DNA from: Chlorops oryzae
Taxonomy: Eukaryota > Arthropoda > Insecta > Diptera > Chloropidae
NCBI GenBank assembly: GCA_020466095.1
Contig: CM035807.1
Span: 100,315,999 to 100,379,998, forward strand
Direction of reading: 5' to 3'
Length of the DNA: 64,000 nucleotides
Position numbers and translations under genes: made by a program
Shown: piece by piece, positions 11,720-23,374 of the stretch
Layout of the letters: every line of letters starts with the position of its first letter
Numbering within the stretch: position 1 is the first letter of the stretch
The notes under the pieces: generated by a model
Told to the model about the DNA's origin: nothing
What the model saw: only the letters and a program-made list of their open reading frames with translations
Databases searched by the model: none

Positions 11720-12290
11720 GCTAAAGCCTTAATTGGCAGGGGAAAGAAGCTAATCCCTTCTAAGTCGATTTCAAGGTGGCTTTGGATTCAGCAAGAAGAA
11801 ACGCGCTTTTTTTTTTGCCAGCATATCGACTTAAATTATGAGTATGGTACAAAGTCTCTATAGTAATACTGAGGCTACAGTATGGGATGGAATAAATCTC
11901 TGCGATTGGTTTGATACAAACGATGGCTTGATACAAGGATGTGTTCTTAGCCGCCTACTGTTTTCATTATACATTAACAGACTGACATTATTTCTGCCAG
12001 GAGGCATCACAATCGATGGCACAGTCATCAAAGTGTTGATGGTGCTGCAATTGATGATAAGCAAACCGAATGATTATTGCTGCCTATGGGGTATGGTGGT
12101 AAATACAAGCAAGTCAAAAGTCATGATATGCAAATGGTACGCACAGCTAATCAGGAGAGACGAGAATTGATATTTAGACGGAGAGCATATTAAAGTAATT
12201 AAGGAATATAAGTATCTGGGAACTTATCTTAAGTACAAATACACCAATCCAATATTGGATAATTCAAAAATGGCACTGAACATTAGGTGC
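11720..12290 (+). pseudogene. decayed non-LTR reverse-transcriptase fragment
   Basis: Starting near ATG 11838, the frame shows VQSLYSNTEATVWDGINL, then GLIQGCVLSRLLFSLYIN, the RT segment usually written QGCxLSPLLFxLYIN; here the Pro is replaced by Arg. The YADD region is lost: the frame reads VLMVLQLMISKPND. It resumes with WGMVVNTSKSKVMI, the segment after YADD. In another frame after 12165 the marker IKVIKEYKYLGTYL appears. At least one frameshift and one internal deletion are therefore present. Wording differs from the jockey-clade LINE at 16-20 kb, so this is another non-LTR clade. No ends or poly-A could be identified. Confidence 0.65.
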
Positions 12291-14563
12291 TATGGAAAAT
12301 ATACTTGGAAACTCTATCTACAATCTAAGGCAAACTGAAGTCATGCGCCACTTCTTAGCAACGAGCCTCATTTCAAAAGAAATCATATTGCTGCATTTTA
12401 ACAAGTTGACATTGGACACCGACGTAATGAGGGCTGTTTTTTATGATAAGAACTGGGTATATAAACCAGGCGCTGACATATAGAAATGATATAATAAAAG
12501 AAAATTTTTTATCTAAGTCTTTCAAGCCTATAAAATTGAATTAATACCGGTCTAAGAGCAGACGGATGACTCTAGTCCTAGCTTGTAACATGGTTTTATT
12601 TTGGAAACTTATTATACTGTATAAATACTGAAATACTGAATAAGTTTAGCACACGATTATACTTTGGTCTCCCACCCAAAAAAAAAGGTGATTCTAAAAA
12701 CACTTTTTGATAAGAAGAAAAATCTTGACTGCATTGTCAGCACATATTAAATTTCCTGATATGCACATTCTAACCATTCCAATTTGTACTTTATTTGCAA
12801 ACGATTGCTGAGGGAAAGTTTTTTTTTTTGTATTTTACACAGCGATTTTTATGAAGTCCTTACTCATTTCGGTTTAGCGTAGTCACTCTCAAGAAGAAAT
12901 CATCACTTCAGCAAACGTTCAACTCAAACATAAAACGCATATCCTTCTTGAGAAAGCATAACATCTGCAAATACTTGCGATTGTATACACTGAAAAAAGA
13001 TTCAATTGCGAAATTGCTCAATTTTAAATGAAATGAACACAAAATGTATCGGCCAGTATGCTTTTGAAGCTCATCAGAGCTCTTGCAGTCTATGAAGCAA
13101 GTGGAAATTATGCACAGCAAAGCAATATTTTAAGCAAATTTTCAACATTCTTTTCGTCCAAATAGTTCTGATCAAATTCAAAAACAAACCAGCAAAACGG
13201 TTCCCTCAGTGTATCCTCTTATTTGTACAGTCTCGGAAAAAAATTCACTTTCATTCAGTATTTGAAATGTGGAATATGTGCACTTGCAATCCGCTTTTTA
13301 TGAATTTTCGGGAATGTTTTTCTTGGCAAAAAAAAAAAAATAATAATAAAAAATGCATACATATGTATTTATATAGAGCAAAAAATAATTTTACACACTT
13401 GTCCATTTGGTATGATCCTTATGGTCACAGAAAAGCAGAATTGTACCATTTGATGTGTGTAAACATTCGTACAATAAAATGGACTCGTGCAATAACTGTG
13501 AGCACTTCTAAAGTGCATTTTCTACTTAGGGGAGAAGAACTCGCAAATAAAAAGAGCTGTTGACTTTTCGAAACGGATTAGATGTGTATTTTTACTCGTT
13601 GAGTTCATTCATATTGCATGATTTTCGAATTCTCTATATTTTCACAGCGATTTGTTGTTGCTGTTTTTGTTGTTTTTTTTTTTTTATTGAAATTGCAATT
13701 GACGTCAATTGAAAAGCTCAAAGTAGTTGCACATACTTCGTCTTGTGAATAACGTGCATATAACATTTTCAAACATATGTTTTCCTTTGCTTTCTTTATT
13801 GCTTATATTTATTTTATTTCCTAAATCAAGCATCTATCAATCCATGGAATATTTATTTATGAGAGTTTCATATGATTTTGATTTGGTTGTCATAAATGTT
13901 TTGATATCTCAAAGGCGGAACGAACATTAGCTATTCTCTCCTAGTTTCTTTTTAATCCTCAACGGATTGTTTAATTGAAAGAAAATTAATAAGTTATTTA
14001 ATGAAAATGTTTGGTGTTTTTCAAAGCTTTTTCTTAAAACTTAAATTCTTCATTTTTAAGCTAATACACACAGGAATAGAAATTACTTGAAGGAATTTTT
14101 TTTCCATTCAAAATGAATGGCAGATATTTCTTCGCGAAATGAAGAGGAATGAACAAGGAAAATAATTCCTTTTTCTAGTCCACCACAGAATCGAAACGCA
14201 AACTAATATACATATAATAACAGCTGGCAATTGTTTGTGGCGATAAGTGGCAGCACCTTATAAGTTTTCTTTACGATTTATTAAACAAGTTGAATAATTT
14301 CTCACTTCTGTTCGTTATATCAGCTGCTCGAAATTATTTGTGAGATGATGTAGTCGAATTTCTATTCCTTAATTTAGCTTCAAACAGCTCATTCATTTGT
14401 ATTCAAATTTACCGCTTTAAATTATCTATCAATATGGCATTCTATGGGGAAATATATTAATTCAGCTGAAATTCCTTCAGATAATTCTCTTCCCTTTATG
14501 TACGAACTTTTTAAATGAAATAAATCGTATGATAAACTAAATGTAAACACAACGAAACACATT
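12291..14563. other. AT-rich non-coding DNA, no gene recognised
   Basis: Only frames of up to about 100 codons without recognisable motifs, one of them crossing an A-run near 13331. T-run at 13671-13686 after a TTGTTG stretch. I see no element ends. Confidence 0.5.
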
Positions 14564-14929
14564 GACGTATACGTTATTTTATATATCTGAAATATCCCAG
14601 TTGTGAAAACAACCACGCATGCCCGTTGCATTCATGCTTCATGCGTTCATGTTCATGATCATGCATGTTTCACGACTCCTGGAAAACACATGAAAAATTT
14701 CTTCTCAAGTTGTGAAACAAGAACGCATGCTCGTAGTATTCACGATTGATGCGTTCATGATCCTGTTTGATTCATGAATCCTTGAAAACGTTGAATTTCT
14801 TAAGTACATCGCAAATCTACCCAAAATATTTAATATGTATGTTATAAAGATACCGTACATACATACATACGAGGCGTCTACAGTTCGATTTTTTCGAACG
14901 TTAATATATTAAATCTAGCACTCGCGAAT

Positions 14930-15007
14930 GAGATCTCTCGGTAGCGTAATGGGAGCGTGTTGCGATTTGTAACCTGGAGGGCTCGAGTTCGATTCCTGTC
15001 GCAGGCG
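14930..15007 (+). other. tRNA-like segment A (Thr-like)
   Basis: There is an A-box-like GGTAGCGTAATGGGAGC and a B-box-like GAGTTCGATTCC with near-tRNA spacing. Between them GCGATTTGTAACC resembles an anticodon arm with TGT in the anticodon position, as in Thr tRNAs. Acceptor and T stems do not pair properly, so a functional tRNA is unlikely. It lies inside the CCCAGTTGT element. Confidence 0.45.
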
Positions 15008-15233
15008 GAAAAATGGGGACTTAGAAAGATGCAAAGTAAAATTTCAAATTTGTGGCAAAGTTGACCCAATTAGGGGGGAAAGCAAGTGGGCAGTTATCCT
15101 ATCCAGTCGTCAGACACGTCATCCATACAACAAGTGCTTACAATTTTTTTTTTATTTTTTCATTAATTTTTGAATGAAAGCAAGTTATTCCTCTAAGTTT
15201 TGAAATATTTTGAAATGTTATATTATTATCTAC

Positions 15234-15484
15234 CTAGGTAGGTAGGTAGGTTGAAGTGGCTGCTACTTAGGCCGTTAATAGGCCCATTGTGATACCAAGG
15301 AGGTTTTCTTGTGTTTGTGTGAGTGTATTGTCTTATTATGTAGTGTGCCCCTAACATGCGATTGTTTTGAAAAACCAGTGCTAGGCTTGGAACATTACAC
15401 TCCGTTTCGCCTGTGCCAGGAATCGAACCTCGGACCCTGGGATCAAGAGCATAGCACGCATCTACTACGCTATCCCAGAGCCAC
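15234..15484 (-). mobile_element. tRNA-derived SINE, full length (251 bp)
   Basis: The head on the minus strand has a tRNA-like A box (GATAGCGTAGTAGATGC) and B box (GAGGTTCGATTCC). The body leads to a 3' domain containing GGTATCACAA, GGCCTAAGT and CAGCCAC. The tail is a tandem of ACCT units (plus strand AGGT, 15235-15250). A perfect 10-bp duplication TATTATCTAC flanks it (15224-15233 and 15485-15494), marking LINE-assisted insertion. The same 3' domain is shared with the SINEs at 41065-41417 and 50539-50742, but the tRNA-like head differs. SINEs are transcribed by RNA polymerase III from the internal boxes and encode no protein. Confidence 0.8.
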
Positions 15485-15519
15485 TATTATCTACTTAAGT
15501 ATTCACAAAAAAAAAAAAA

Positions 15520-15600
15520 AAACCCTCGCCGCAGCGGGGATTGAACCCAGCTTACATCGGATTGTTACTGCTTGTTTAGGCGAACGAATTTCAGCAATTG
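15520..15600 (-). other. tRNA-like segment C
   Basis: On the minus strand GGGTTCAATCCCC is a strong B box with a palindromic T-arm, followed by a long T run (Pol III terminator-like). The A-box side is poor. It lies inside the CCCAGTTGT element, close to the SINE but outside the SINE's target duplication, so it is a separate unit. Confidence 0.4.
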
Positions 15601-15974
15601 GATTATTGTGTTCTCATAGATTATTGATTCATGCATAGTAGGGAAGATATGTTTCATGGGTTTTCAAGCATTAATCAAACATTTTTTGTCTATGCATGAT
15701 TTCCTATGACAAGCCTGTATAAAAACGAAATGAACAGGCATGGAAGGTTGGCATGCATGCAAAGCACCCTTAGGGGGCATGATTCATGCATCTTTCATGA
15801 ATATTTTTACAACTGGGATCAGCTCACACGTTGCTCATACGTCACGATTTCAATAAACCTGCCATTATTAAAGTAGCTCAAAAGTATTGAAACCGTTTAC
15901 ATTTATCAAATTAGTAAAGCTGAATGACACAGCACAGCAAATTATTTCCATTATTTTTTTAAGTTAAGTTTGCT

Positions 15975-15980
15975 TTTATT
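15975..15980 (-). promoter_or_regulatory. AATAAA polyadenylation signal of the LINE
   Basis: On the minus strand AATAAA lies 14 bases before the terminal A run, the normal position for a polyadenylation signal. Confidence 0.6.
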
Positions 15981-16210
15981 CGGTATAATATTTACAATAT
16001 TTACAAGCTCTTAAAAGTCTAGTACCTGTATCTAGTGTTTAGGTTGTTTATAACCTGTTCATCTTCGACAGTATGATAATTTGTGACATAGTGTGTAGAA
16101 TTTTAATATTATTTCAGGAGGCAAAAGTCCAAAAAAACCTATATGAAATAATTATGACTACATTACTATACTACGAACTAACTTAAATTCCTATACTATC
16201 CTACTTAAAC

Positions 16211-18860
16211 TTAATGAAAGGGGACAAGTTCCCGTATGTGCTCATATTCAGAGTATTGACATCTGGAGTTAAAATTTTCCATTAGCCTGAGTATCTTTTC
16301 GGGCACAGGCTCAATCCCTGCTATATGGTGTAGACTTTGCGTAGGAAAATCCCGTGGTAGATTGTAAACTAGTTTCAGAAGTTTATTTTGACTGACTTGA
16401 AGCCTATTTATGTGACTACGAGCACAGGAGCCCCAAACTGGGCATCCATAAAATAGAACTGCAAAAAATATAGATTTCACTATGAGGGATTTGTTGAAAA
16501 CACTAAGGTTAGAATTTCGATTTATGAAGGGTATAGTATTCTGGTGAGGGTATTGATTTTGTGCGTAACATACGAAATGTGATCCTTAAACGTTAGTTTA
16601 GGATCGAGAACTACCCCTAGGTATTTTACCTTAGTTTCCCATGTAATACTCTTGTTGTTGAAGACAATATTTACTTGTGGTAGAAATTCAGGTTTACGTT
16701 TCCTGGTAAAAAATATAGACTGAGTTTTTGTAGTGTTAACTAGTATATTCCACTTGTTGAAATAGCGTTGTGCAATTTCTAGGGCAGTTTGTAGATTAAT
16801 AATAATTTCGGTTGGTGACTGTGCAGAAGTTAAGATAGCGGTATCGTCTGCGAAGATCGAAGCAGTGCATGAAGAAAAATGTGGGAAATCGGATGTGTAT
16901 AAATTATATAATATTGGGGAAAGGCAAGAACCTTGGGGACAGCCCGCTGGGATATCAATACTGCGTGAGTTTTGTTTACCAATGTAGACTTCAAATGATC
17001 TATTTTCAAGGAAGCTTTGTATTATTTTGATGAGCCTCAGTGGTATATTATAACTTTGCATTTTAAAGATAAGTGCTGCATGCCAGACAGAATCGAATGC
17101 AGCTTTAATATCTAGCAATAGCAAACCGGTTGATTTTTGCCTGTTGAAGTTTCTTTTAACAATATCGCGAATCCTGATGAGGGGATGAACGGTTCCTTGC
17201 GGAAACCAAATTGATATCTGGGTAGGAGCTGGTTATTTTCAATGTATGTCGTAAGTTCTTCTTTAATTATTATTTCGAGGATTTTACTTAGAGAGGATAG
17301 CAAGCTGATCGGACGATAGGAATTTGGATCATTAGCAGGTTTGTTGGGTTTTTTAATTGGAATTATCTTGGACTGTTTCCAGCATTGAGGAAAATATCCC
17401 AGGCACAAGCACGTCTTTAAAATTGTAGTGAGGTATAACAGACCCTTTCGGGGGAGGTGTTTTAGAACCTCATTGTTCAGGCCATCAAGGCCCGGGGCTT
17501 TCTTGGTTTTACGCTGTTTTATGATGCGCCGTACTCTTGCTAATGTGATTGAAATTCTATTGCTTTGTAGCAAAGGGGTAGATTTAACGCTCTCGTTGAC
17601 TTCATTGACTAAGGCTGTTGTTGCTGTGTCACTGAGGTTGCTAGAAATGCTGTGATTTAGTACAAACTTTTGTGCCAGCAGTTCACATTTTTCACTATCT
17701 GTAACAAAGCGCTTGCTACCCTCGATTAGCGTTGGAATATTCTTATGTTTCTTCCTGATGATTTTGGTTAGGTTCCAAAATGGTGGCGAGCTTTTATTCA
17801 ACGACAATAGTAGGTTGTTCCATGAATTGTTTCTGAACTCTTGTACTTTGAAGTTAATTAAGTTGTTAAGCCTCTTGATTTCAATAAAATCACGAGCATT
17901 CCTATATCTTTGCCAGGACCGTCTAAAGAAGTTCCTTTCTCTTATAAGACGACGTATGGACTGAGGAAGTTGTTTCTGGAAGACAATGGGATGCTTCATA
18001 GGAACACTAACTTCAATAGCAGAGGAGATTGTACTGATGAGGGTGGTTACCATTGAGTCGATTTCATTTACATCCGCAGGTGATGTATTGGGGACTCTTA
18101 GGCTTCCATTGATGTGGTTACAGAAGCGATGCCAGTTCGCATTCTTATAATCAGGTAAACTGTATCCAGTGTAGCAAGGAGTCTGTTTCAGGGTAATTCC
18201 AACTGGTAGGTGGTCAGAGTTGAGGTCTATTGTTACTGTTGCGTGTGATAAATGCTCTGGTGTGTTGGTAAGAAAATAGTCTAGCGTTGATGGTTGCCTG
18301 TTTATGTCGGAAGGGATATGTGTAGGGTCATCAGGACTAGCTATATGAATATCGTATGAATATAATTTTTGTGAAAGGATGTTCCCCCAACAGTTAGCCC
18401 TTTTGCATCCCCATAATTGATGCCTGGCATTAAAATCTCCCCCTAGTATATAGTTGGGAGCTCTCGTTAGTTTATGAAGATCTGATGAAAATAGTCTTTT
18501 GTGATTTTCTTCTGTTGAGAGCCTACCTGGGAAATAACACGCTGTAACAAAGATATATTTATTGTTTTCAAGATAGAGTTTAACGCTTACATTTTCTATT
18601 AATTTCGTATCTATAATAGGCACTAAATCGTGTTTTATGTTCTTCCTGATAATAATCGCAACCCCACCTCCCCTGGAGTCGTCGCGGTCGTTCCTATAAA
18701 CAGAAAATTTTCTGTGCTTAATAGAGTGTTCGCTGTTTAGCCAAGTCTCTGTTAATAGGCAGACCTGAATGTTATTAGTAAGAAGATACGTATACAACTC
18801 GTCTACTTTGCTACGAATGCCTCTAGCATTCCAAGTAACCATTTTAATATTCTCTTGCAT
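16211..18860 (-). pseudogene. LINE ORF2: AP-type endonuclease and reverse transcriptase, two frameshifts
   Basis: The first 570 residues are in one frame from ATG 18860. The apurinic-type endonuclease comes first: WNARGIRSK with Asn11, TETW with Glu38, GGDFNARH near residue 140, and SDHLPV near residue 218. The reverse transcriptase follows, with KAPGLDGLNNEVLK and the motif around FGFRK. Near 17200 one G appears to be missing (AAGG before AACC). The frame then shifts to the segment LLDIKAAFDSVWH, CPQGSCLSPILYN and the catalytic FADDTAIL (about 16831-16854, both Asp present). A second one-base loss near 16527-16535 precedes the last segment FYGCPVWGSCA...LQVSQNKLLKLV, which ends at 16211. Total reach is about 880 residues, close to jockey ORF2 length. 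All catalytic residues I can check are kept, so decay is by indels. There is no RNase H domain. Confidence 0.9.
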
Positions 18861-18862
18861 TA
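18858..18862 (-). promoter_or_regulatory. TAATG overlapping stop/start between LINE ORF1 and ORF2
   Basis: ORF1 ends with TAA (18862-18860) and ORF2 begins with ATG (18860-18858); the A is shared, giving TAATG. Such UAAUG overlaps are known to support coupled termination-reinitiation of ORF2 in the bicistronic RNA of the retrotransposon SART1. The same mechanism here is inference. Confidence 0.7.
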
Positions 18863-19896
18863 AGAAAGAAATTTAAATGCTAAGTTAGTTATAACCTCAA
18901 ATTGATCTATTTTTGTTTTACAATTTTTTAAATTTGAAATCAACTGTACGGTTAAATCTTTAAGCTCTTGTAGAGAAAATACTTCGCTGTTGGATTTCGG
19001 GCTATCCCGAGCGGTTATTAGAGGTCTCCAATTTCCAACGGATCTTTGTGCATTTTGATTTATTGCATTAGGGAAGGCGTCATCATAGTTAGTAGCTCGA
19101 GGGCTGAAATTAAGCTTCTTTTCACTTACAGGGGGCTTTTTTTGCTTCTTCTTGATTCGGATGTAATCTTGCTTGATAGGACAGTCATTAGAGTTAGCTT
19201 TGTGGGCGCCTCTGCAATTAGTGCATTTCACGATAGTAGATTCGCAATTTGCTGTAGTATGATGGCCAAAACAGATGGCACAGTAAGTTTTTACTTGGCA
19301 GCGGCTAGAGCCGTGGCCAAACATTTGACAGTTATAACACTGAGTCAATTTGGTGCTGTTTTGACGTTGGAATTCCCATCGTACTCGAATGTGATCGATG
19401 ACTGAGTGTTGCAGCTTTAATTCCTTTATGGAAATTGATTTTCGTTCGAAATAAACCACATAAAAAATGTGAACGACGTTATTGCTACCGGGTTTTTCCA
19501 CCAGTTTGACGTCCAAACATTTCAATCCCATGGTGACCAGCGCACTTTTGATGGTGACGGGGTCCACCTTGTCCAAACCGAATAAAAGCGCTTTATATGG
19601 CCTTTCATGTTTAGTGGCATAGGTAAAGAACTCAAAATTGTTTGTTAACTTTTTAACCAAAAGGTCATACTCATGTTTGCTATTGCAATATAGCTTAAGT
19701 CCAATAGAAATTTCCGTACCGAGTAATCTTTTATATTATTTTCTTTGCATATCATATGTATTTGTTCTAATTTACATTTGAGTACTGTTATTGGAGGCAC
19801 ATGCACTTTTGTTGTTTTTTTCACAACAAGTTCTTCTAGCTCATCATCGTCGCCATCTGCTACCTGCAGTGGACTATAGTAATTTTTGTTATTCAT
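18860..19896 (-). pseudogene. LINE ORF1: gag-like protein with three zinc knuckles, one frameshift
   Basis: ATG at 19896 begins MNNKNYYSPLQVADGDDDEL. The frame runs about 65 codons to the RKF position, where one A seems to be missing from an A-run near 19715. The following frame continues ISIGLKLYCNSKHEYDLL and then KALLFGLDKVDP, the PRE_C2HC-type domain found before zinc knuckles in jockey-like ORF1 proteins. Three knuckles follow: CYNCQMFGHGSSRC (CX2CX4HX4C), CAICFGHHTTANC (CX2CX3HX4C) and CTNCRGAHKANSNDC (CX2CX3HX6C). The C-terminus has a basic stretch and a helical tail. The protein coats the element RNA to form the transposition particle. It ends at TAA overlapping the ORF2 start. Apart from the one frameshift the protein is complete. 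Confidence 0.9.
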
Positions 19897-20132
19897 TGTT
19901 TTCTGTTTTTTGCCACTCGACCGCGAGGCGGTCAGAGCAGCGCTTGGGTTTAGCCGTTTAATTTTGTGTTTTTATTTTTATTGTTTGTTTTCTGTTATAC
20001 TTTTGTAAAACTATAAGACTGTTTGTATGAGAGTATGAATAAGCACTGGAACTATGATAATCGATAATGATTTATTCCGGTGCGCGATGCTTCCAATTTA
20101 AAGGCTGAAGCCTAACTGTATTATTTCCATTA

Positions 20133-22597
20133 ACTGACTTTGAAAAGTGTTGACTTTAAGACTTAATAAATTCTTCTTGAAAGTGTTTTATATTGAACGC
20201 AACACAGCACTCACGCGGGATGAGTGTGAGCCGATTTTTATTTTACATTTATATTACCAGCAATCTTTAACCGCTTATAGCCCCGTAACCATAAGTGCCA
20301 TCAAAAATATTTAAGGTCTAGTTATTGTATTTCTAGCACAAGGGTTCGAAAAAATTAGTGTTTTCATTGTGTTTCGTCAAGTTTGAGGAGAAACATGTAG
20401 AAAAAAAAAGCGGACGTATGTATGTGTAACGTTACCAGTATTGAAATTGCCGATATGTGAAGGTTGCTTGAATATCCTTAATACAAAGGTACTACAGCGA
20501 GTTTGAGGAAAATGTTGAGAAGAAAATCACTTTCACTTATATTACTTTTAATTACTTCATCGCATAGAAAAAACTTCTTAATATCTGGCCTATATAAGTA
20601 AAAGAACATAGTTTAGCCCAAGAAGTATATAACAAGGCCATGGCAGTAGAACACTGATCAGCACACCATCACCATTACACTTTTGCTTGTGCTTCCGACG
20701 AATGCACTGACAGAAATTTTGCGTGAGGCAGACAACGAAGGAAATTTTGGGACGCATAAACGAGAATTTTTCATATTATTTTTGCGTCTTTTGTTAAGTT
20801 TCTGCATAAAGGAAGAAACTTTAATCGTTGCGTAACATAATAAGCATTACTTCTACCAAAAGCGTTTGGAATCATGAAATTTTTTTCATACTCTTTGTTT
20901 TCTGCCATTACTTTTCATGAAATTTCTCTCTAAGCTGCCTACTCAGCGACTGAATATAAAAGTGTGAGAATACATGTGAAACGACAGAACACAATTGTGC
21001 CAAGCGTGCCCATCACTGCAGTAGAATAACAACAATGCAAAATTTTACAGTTCCAAGTTGAAAAAAAAAGAAAGAAATTAATTGAATTAAATCCTTTCCA
21101 TATATTAAAAAGGACTCTCTCGTTTTCCTTTTTTTCAGCTGAGTAATAGGTAACCACTGAAATGATTCCATGTGACCATGCTGTACGTGTACATGCTCAC
21201 AACACCACCAACACAAATAAATTTTTTCAAAAGAAAGAAATATTGAAAATCTACTCTTTATTGTTTTTCGCTCACAGACGTGTCAACCAGGAAAATGTCG
21301 TTGAATTTTAATCAAAAAAAACTCCAAAAATACACTCATTCCTTTTATGATAACTAGCTCCATGAAAATTCATTTATAAAATGCAGCCAATATATTACTA
21401 TTATCTTCGTGCATACACATTTTTGTAATTAATATGGGAGGAGACACATCTCACATCGTCTTTTCAGAGCATGGCTTGGCATGCTAACGTGAAAAACAGC
21501 TTCAATTATCCTTTTGTGGTGAAATGTAAAGCAAAAGATGATAAAAAAAACAAAAGGTTTATTTTCTTTTTCATTTTTTTTTTTCACCGCACACATTTGT
21601 AAGGCCACAAAAGTAAATAAGAAATAATAATAAAAAAGAATAAATAAAAAACACAAAACAAAAAAAAAAAAAAAGTATTCCCAAGTAAGAAAAACTAAGA
21701 GATGAACTGAATAACCTTTGGCAAACGAATTCACAGATACACATAGCACGTGTACGAACGACGCAACACGTCGTGGCTTATCCACCGAACGGCAAACCTA
21801 GATTGTGATGATGACGGCAAAATGTCACATTTATGAGTTACTTCCGCTCCAGCGAAGAAGAGCGCGCAATGAGCTACTCATAAAGCTAGCAAAAGAGATC
21901 CCAATGCAGCGAAAGGGTGCAAACATTAGCGGCACGGTTTAGTGAGGTGAGGTGTGTGGTTTTCTTTCTTCCTCCTTTTTTTTCCCCCAAGTTAAAGTAT
22001 ATGAAAGCCACGACCAGCGACGAACGGTTTCAACTTCAAATCAGCTATTTCTGAAACTGTTAAGTCAGCAAATTTCAACAAGCGCGCTGTCGTATGCGCA
22101 AGAAAAAACATGCTAGGGATGTCTGTCGATAAAGGTTTAGTCGAGACTAAAGATTTTATTCACACAACCACTATGCGACCTTTAGTTTTTAAGCTTTTGA
22201 TTAAGGAAGTGACATTTGGACAGAAGGTTCAGAGAAGTGTTCTTGATTTGAAAAGCAGTCAACCGCTTGGCCACAAAAATCGTTGAATATTTTTTAAAAG
22301 GATTTTTTCAATATCAATTGAAATATCCATATAGAATATTCAACGATATTCTAATATAGAGTAAAAACGTGTTTCCTGATTATGTATTCACAGCCTGTTT
22401 AGTCTAGTCAACTGGAAGATAACAAAACTAAACTTCATAATCTGATTGAGTTTTACAACCAAAACTAGTATATTGTACCTATGAGTTTGATAGTTCTCAT
22501 AACCATTAATTACATTCGTTGTATTCGATAATAGTCAAGAAATTACAACACACTGAAAACTAACTAGTTGTACAACATAATATTGAGTAATACAACT
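20133..22597. other. AT-rich non-coding DNA, no gene recognised
   Basis: No recognisable protein. Homopolymer A runs near 21060 and 21661-21674. From about 22440 the text becomes rich in TACAACTAGT-like words (e.g. around 22462, 22560 and 22590), leading into the repeat that flanks the CCCAGTTGT element. Confidence 0.5.
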
Positions 22598-22653
22598 AGT
22601 CTTCATATTACAACTAGTTTGATTACAGTTCTCCTACATAAGCAATCAGGCCA
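22598..22653 (+). repeat. direct repeat, left copy
   Basis: AGTCTTC, then ATTACAACTAGTTTGATTAC, then CTACATAAGCAATCAGG, recurs with substitutions at 23753-23808 in the same orientation. The pair brackets the CCCAGTTGT element copy 2 and its short host repeat. Confidence 0.55.
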
Positions 22654-23057
22654 CAACACGTATACGTAATGTTACGGCCTGCCCAGTTGTAAAAATATTC
22701 ATGAAAGATGCATGAATCATGCCTCTTAAAGGTGCTTTGCATGCATGCCAAACTTCCATGCCTATTCATTTCTTTTTCTTAAGGCTTGTCATAGGAAATC
22801 ATGCATAGACGAAAAATGTTTTATCAATGCTTGGGAACCCATGAAATATGTGTTCCCTACTATGCATGATTCAACAATGCTTGAGAGCACATGAAACATG
22901 TGTTCCCACGAATGGTTCAAAAATGTTATTTTGTTTTTTAAAAATGAAATAAAATTATAAAAAAAATTTTATTTTTAATATTTTGTTTTTTTTTCTTATT
23001 TTGTTTTTTTTCTTTATTTATAAACTTTTTACTTTTCTAACTTTTTTTATTTTTTTC

Positions 23058-23132
23058 GTCTCGTCCGAGAATCGAACCACTGACCGCTCGGTTGGTAATT
23101 CGGTGTCTTTACCATTACACTGTATAGGCAAA
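23058..23132 (-). other. tRNA-like segment D
   Basis: On the minus strand CAGTGTAATGGTAAAGAC serves as a plausible D-arm/A box, and GTGGTTCGATTCTC is a good B box about 34 bases later. The middle reads TTACCAA, a 7-base loop with ACC as possible anticodon (Gly). Acceptor stem pairing is absent, so this is not a functional tRNA. An A-rich run follows. Confidence 0.45.
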
Positions 23133-23374
23133 TTGAATCTCCTTGTCAAAACGCTAACTTGAGTTTTTTGTTGATCAAGTTTGCTTTGAAACGCGCGCAT
23201 AGAATTTTCAAAGAAAAAAAAATGATTCTCAGCAAATATTTAAAAAAACATTTTAACATGGGAAAAATTTAAAAAAAAAAAATTTTGTTGCAAGATTTTC
23301 AATTAAAAAAAAATTAATTAAAATGAAAAAATAAAAAAAAAACTTAGATAATTTAAAAAAAATTTTTTTTTCTC

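Larger units (their letters stand above)
14596..15817. mobile_element. CCCAGTTGT-family DNA element, copy 1 (1222 bp)
   Basis: The ends are an inverted repeat CCCAGTTGTGAAAA / CCCAGTTGTAAAAA, and an apparent 2-bp duplication AT flanks both sides (14594-14595 and 15818-15819). The outer 150-200 bp at each end are packed with ATGCATG/TTCATGA words in direct and inverted copies. The right end is nearly identical, in reverse, to the left end of copy 2 at 22682-23606. The interior holds two tRNA-like segments (14930-15007 and 15520-15600) and an inserted SINE (15234-15484). No transposase frame is visible. I cannot assign a superfamily: 2-bp duplications other than TA are unusual. Confidence 0.6.
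15954..20119 (-). mobile_element. jockey-clade non-LTR retrotransposon (LINE), near full length
   Basis: A 4166-bp element on the minus strand is bounded by a perfect 13-bp target-site duplication ATTATTTCCATTA (15941-15953 and 20120-20132). Its 3' end carries an A7 tail (T7 on this strand, 15954-15960) preceded by AATAAA. A 5' untranslated region of about 220 bp precedes ORF1 (gag-like, 19896-18860). ORF2 (endonuclease plus reverse transcriptase, 18860-16211) follows, then a 3' UTR of about 257 bp. This arrangement, with no RNase H domain, is that of the jockey clade. Insertion is by target-primed reverse transcription: the endonuclease nicks DNA and the RT copies the RNA from the nick. Three one-base frameshifts (one in ORF1, two in ORF2) make this copy inactive, but both ends are complete, so it inserted as a full-length element. 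An internal Pol II promoter in the 5' UTR is expected for the clade but was not identified. Confidence 0.92.
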
